Below are positions 6,624 through 8,286 of a stretch of DNA of 8,286 bases, one piece after another. Each line of letters starts with the position of its first letter. The stretch's first letter is position 1. The stretch spans positions 1 through 8,286 of the forward strand of contig QWRL01000099.1 of NCBI GenBank assembly GCA_003670425.1, written 5' to 3'. The stretch is from Chloroflexota bacterium. Lineage in GTDB: Bacteria > Chloroflexota > Anaerolineae > Anaerolineales > UBA11657. The notes under the pieces were generated by a model. It saw nothing but the letters and a program-made list of their open reading frames with translations. It was not told the origin of the DNA and did no database searches. The translations under genes and the position numbers were made by a program.

Positions 6624-7351
6624 AACGCGCCGCCGTAGTTTTTGCGCTGGCGTTGTGGCTGGCGCTGGCACCCGTGGCACAGGCCGGCGCGCCGGACCAG
6701 GGTGCCTATGTGGTGCAGCTTGGGGACACCGTGCTGAAGATTGCGCGGCGCTTTAATGTGCCCGCGAGCACGCTGATTGCGCTCAACAAACTGGCAAACC
6801 CCAACCGCATCCGCGTGGGCCAGGTGCTGCGCATTCCGGTTGGGCTGCTGGGGGCGCTGCCCCCGGCGTTGATTGCGGCTCCGCAGAGCCAGCCCCTGGC
6901 CGGGTTGTTGCCGTCCGCGCTTGGCACGGCAACGGCAGCCGGTCCGGGCGGACTGCCCATATCCGGTTCGCCGGCGTTCATTGAAAACATGCAGGCCGTG
7001 ATGCAATGGCTGGCTGCCAATGACCCCGCAGCGCTGCAGCGCGTGCAGGCTTATGTGACCACCATTACTCCCAGCCTTACGCCGCAGCTGGCGTGGGCGC
7101 GCCTCAGCAATGGCAGCTGCAATGTGGAGATGCTGGCCGGCGATGTGCCGATGATTGCGTCCGTGCTGTACCATGAAGCCAGCCACTGCCAGCAGTGGGC
7201 GGAGCTGGGCATGCAGTCTACGGCTGCGGCAGAGTGGTACGCGTACTCCGAGCAGCTGGACTTTATGCGGCGCCACAACTTTGATCCCTTCCTCATCACG
7301 GTCTACGAGCTGGTGCGCAGCGTTTACGGCAGCGCACCGCCCGCCAATTAA
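6620..7351 (+). CDS. Secreted LysM-domain protein with a HExxH zinc-metallopeptidase-like C-terminal domain
   Basis: This 243-residue exported protein has a Sec signal peptide at 1-22 (KR, hydrophobic core, AQA cleavage site before G23). One LysM domain at about 30-73 starts YVVQLGDTVLKIARRFNV and ends VGQVLRIP; LysM binds N-acetylglucosamine-containing glycans such as peptidoglycan. A Pro/Ala/Gly-rich linker follows (about 74-115). The C-terminal domain (about 118-243) holds HEASH at 185-189. H185 and H189 would be zinc ligands and E186 the general base. E205 or E211 in AAAEWYAYSEQ is a candidate third ligand, as in gluzincins. C167 and C190 could form a disulfide. The protein may be a wall-anchored peptidase, but activity is inferred from one motif. 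The ATG at 6620 is preferred over an in-frame codon at 6356 because the signal peptide begins exactly there and the ATGA overlap couples it to the upstream gene. Confidence 0.85.
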   Translation: MKRAAVVFALALWLALAPVAQAGAPDQGAYVVQLGDTVLKIARRFNVPASTLIALNKLANPNRIRVGQVLRIPVGLLGALPPALIAAPQSQPLAGLLPSALGTATAAGPGGLPISGSPAFIENMQAVMQWLAANDPAALQRVQAYVTTITPSLTPQLAWARLSNGSCNVEMLAGDVPMIASVLYHEASHCQQWAELGMQSTAAAEWYAYSEQLDFMRRHNFDPFLITVYELVRSVYGSAPPAN

Positions 7352-7353
7352 AA

Positions 7354-7378
7354 GCGCGCGCGCAGTGGCGCAGCGCCA
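7354..7378. repeat. Alternating GC run plus a 13-bp dyad upstream of the alaX gene
   Basis: Three bases after the LysM gene stop is a 10-base alternating GC run (7354-7363), followed by the perfect inverted repeat TGGCGC-A-GCGCCA (7366-7378). The dyad covers the place where a -35 would lie relative to the TACAAT at 7392. It could be an operator, or part of a cruciform-prone spacer. GCGC is very frequent in this DNA, so chance is plausible. Confidence 0.3.
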
Positions 7379-7391
7379 GCAGCGTCCGGCA

Positions 7392-7397
7392 TACAAT
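7392..7397 (+). promoter_or_regulatory. Candidate leaderless -10 element (TACAAT) for alaX
   Basis: TACAAT matches the -10 consensus at five of six positions and ends 5 bases before the ATG at 7403. The transcript would start at or very close to the start codon. No Shine-Dalgarno sequence or -35 hexamer is present. The element lies in the short gap after the LysM gene, so alaX may be transcribed separately from the genes before it. Confidence 0.45.
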
Positions 7398-7402
7398 TGG
7401 GC

Positions 7403-8286
7403 ATGAGCAGCAGCCGCGCTGCGGCAGACAGCTATTTGCGCAGCCTTGATACACAGGTGCAAGCGCAGCTCCAAGTGGATGGCCGGCCGGCGGTGGTGCT
7501 GGAGCAAACCTGCTTTTATCCGGAAGGCGGCGGCCAGCCGCACGATACCGGCACAATTGACGGTGTGCCCGTGCTGGCAGTGCATACGCAGGCGGACGGA
7601 ACGGTTGTGCACACGCTGGCGCAATCCCTGCCGGCCGGTGCTGTGCACGTCACCGCCAGCATTGACTGGGCGCGGCGCTTTGACCACATGCAGCAGCACA
7701 GCGGCCAGCACATCCTCTCGCAATCCTTTTTGCAAATTGCCGGCGCTGCCACTGCCGGCTTTCACCTCAGCGCCCAGCGCGTGACCATAGATTTGCAGCA
7801 CGCGGCCTTTAGCGCCGAGCAGCTGGCGCAGGTGGAGCAGCTGGCCAACAGCATTGTGCAATCCAACCTGCCGGTGCGCGTATCTTTTCCGGGGCCGGCG
7901 GAGCTGGCAGCCTTGCAGCTGCGCAAAGTGCCGGAGGTGGATGCGCCGCTGCGCATTGTGGCCATCGGTGATTTTGACATCACTGCCTGTGCCGGCACGC
8001 ACGTGGCGCACAGCGCAGAAGTTGCCCTGATCAAGCTCATAAAAGTGGAGCGCAACAAAAGCGGGCAGCGCGTGGAGTTTTGCTGCGGGCAGCGCGCGCT
8101 GCAGGATTACCAGCGCAAGCACGCCACAGTCAGCCGCGCCGCCGCCGCGCTTAGCTGCGCACCTGCTGATGTGGAGGCGCTGCTGGAGCAGCAACTGGCT
8201 GCGCAGCAGCAGCTGGCAAAACAGCTGCGCGCAGCGCGTGACGGGCTGCTGCAGCATGAGTGTGCGCTGCTGCTGGCGCCGGCGGC
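7403..8286 (+). CDS. alaX: Alanyl-tRNA editing protein AlaX, long form (cut by right edge)
   Basis: These 294 residues are the N-terminal part of a free-standing relative of the alanyl-tRNA synthetase editing domain. AlaX proteins hydrolyse Ser- or Gly-tRNA(Ala) in the cytoplasm and so prevent mistranslation of alanine codons. The beta-barrel-like start carries CFYPEGGGQPHDTG at 37-50. The zinc site is complete: H99 and H103 in HSGQH, with C196 and H200 in CAGTH. IDWARRFDHMQQH at 87-99, GFHLSAQRVTIDL at 119-131 and RVEFCCGQRAL at 223-233 are family hallmarks. Residues about 254-285 form a Gln/Leu-rich helical, probably coiled-coil segment leading to what should be a DHHA1 domain outside the window. 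A full-length synthetase is unlikely because the catalytic and anticodon-recognition parts are missing before the editing domain. CAGTH replaces the more usual CGGTH, a mild change that keeps both ligands. The first ATG is used, with a TACAAT element just before it. Confidence 0.94.
   Translation, partial: MSSSRAAADSYLRSLDTQVQAQLQVDGRPAVVLEQTCFYPEGGGQPHDTGTIDGVPVLAVHTQADGTVVHTLAQSLPAGAVHVTASIDWARRFDHMQQHSGQHILSQSFLQIAGAATAGFHLSAQRVTIDLQHAAFSAEQLAQVEQLANSIVQSNLPVRVSFPGPAELAALQLRKVPEVDAPLRIVAIGDFDITACAGTHVAHSAEVALIKLIKVERNKSGQRVEFCCGQRALQDYQRKHATVSRAAAALSCAPADVEALLEQQLAAQQQLAKQLRAARDGLLQHECALLLAPA

Noticed and set aside
6542..8257. A 571-residue open frame on the minus strand across the LysM and AlaX genes
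   Set aside because: It lies antisense to two well-supported genes. Its translation is Arg/His/Gln/Ala-rich with no recognisable motif, the usual artefact of GC-biased third positions.
8160..8286. CTG/CAG-rich stretch at the right edge as a trinucleotide repeat
   Set aside because: The repeats are irregular and explained by Leu/Gln/Ala codons of the coiled-coil segment of AlaX.

Overview
The window is GC-rich bacterial chromosome, densely coded, with eight protein genes in two blocks that diverge from a 266-base intergenic region at 3824-4089. No rRNA, tRNA, CRISPR array, insertion sequence or phage gene is visible. Three things suggest a Chloroflexota-type bacterium (for example Anaerolineae relatives), at low to moderate confidence: the mutase sequence style (large subunit only), the LysM/metallopeptidase gene behind a small 4-helix membrane protein, and the KimA-type permease. 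This is recollection of family style, not a database match.

Minus-strand block (3823 down to 1): an unrecognised 362-residue protein, then a 596-residue APC/KUP-superfamily permease resembling the Bacillus potassium importer KimA, then the first 269 residues of a P-type cation ATPase that runs off the left edge. The gaps are 60 and 76 bases, with no clear terminator between genes, so they may form one cation-homeostasis operon. In the permease, every residue I recall as lining the K+ sites of KimA appears at matching spacing.

Plus-strand block (4090 to 8286): the catalytic subunit of a split, B12-dependent methylmalonyl-CoA mutase is followed after 33 bases by methylmalonyl-CoA epimerase. 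Together they interconvert (S)-methylmalonyl-CoA, (R)-methylmalonyl-CoA and succinyl-CoA. The B12-binding small subunit is not in the window. Next come a small four-helix membrane protein and, overlapping it by an ATGA junction, a secreted LysM protein with a HExxH zinc-peptidase-like motif. Last is a long-form AlaX alanyl-tRNA editing protein, cut by the right edge.

Translation signals are unusual. Only the gene starting at 3823 has a clear Shine-Dalgarno sequence. Two plus-strand genes carry TANNNT -10-like hexamers 5 to 7 bases before their ATG, as expected for leaderless transcripts. I see no clearly novel multi-gene system. The items most worth pursuing are the unknown protein linked to the K+ permease, the LysM-HExxH protein with its membrane partner, and the leaderless signals.
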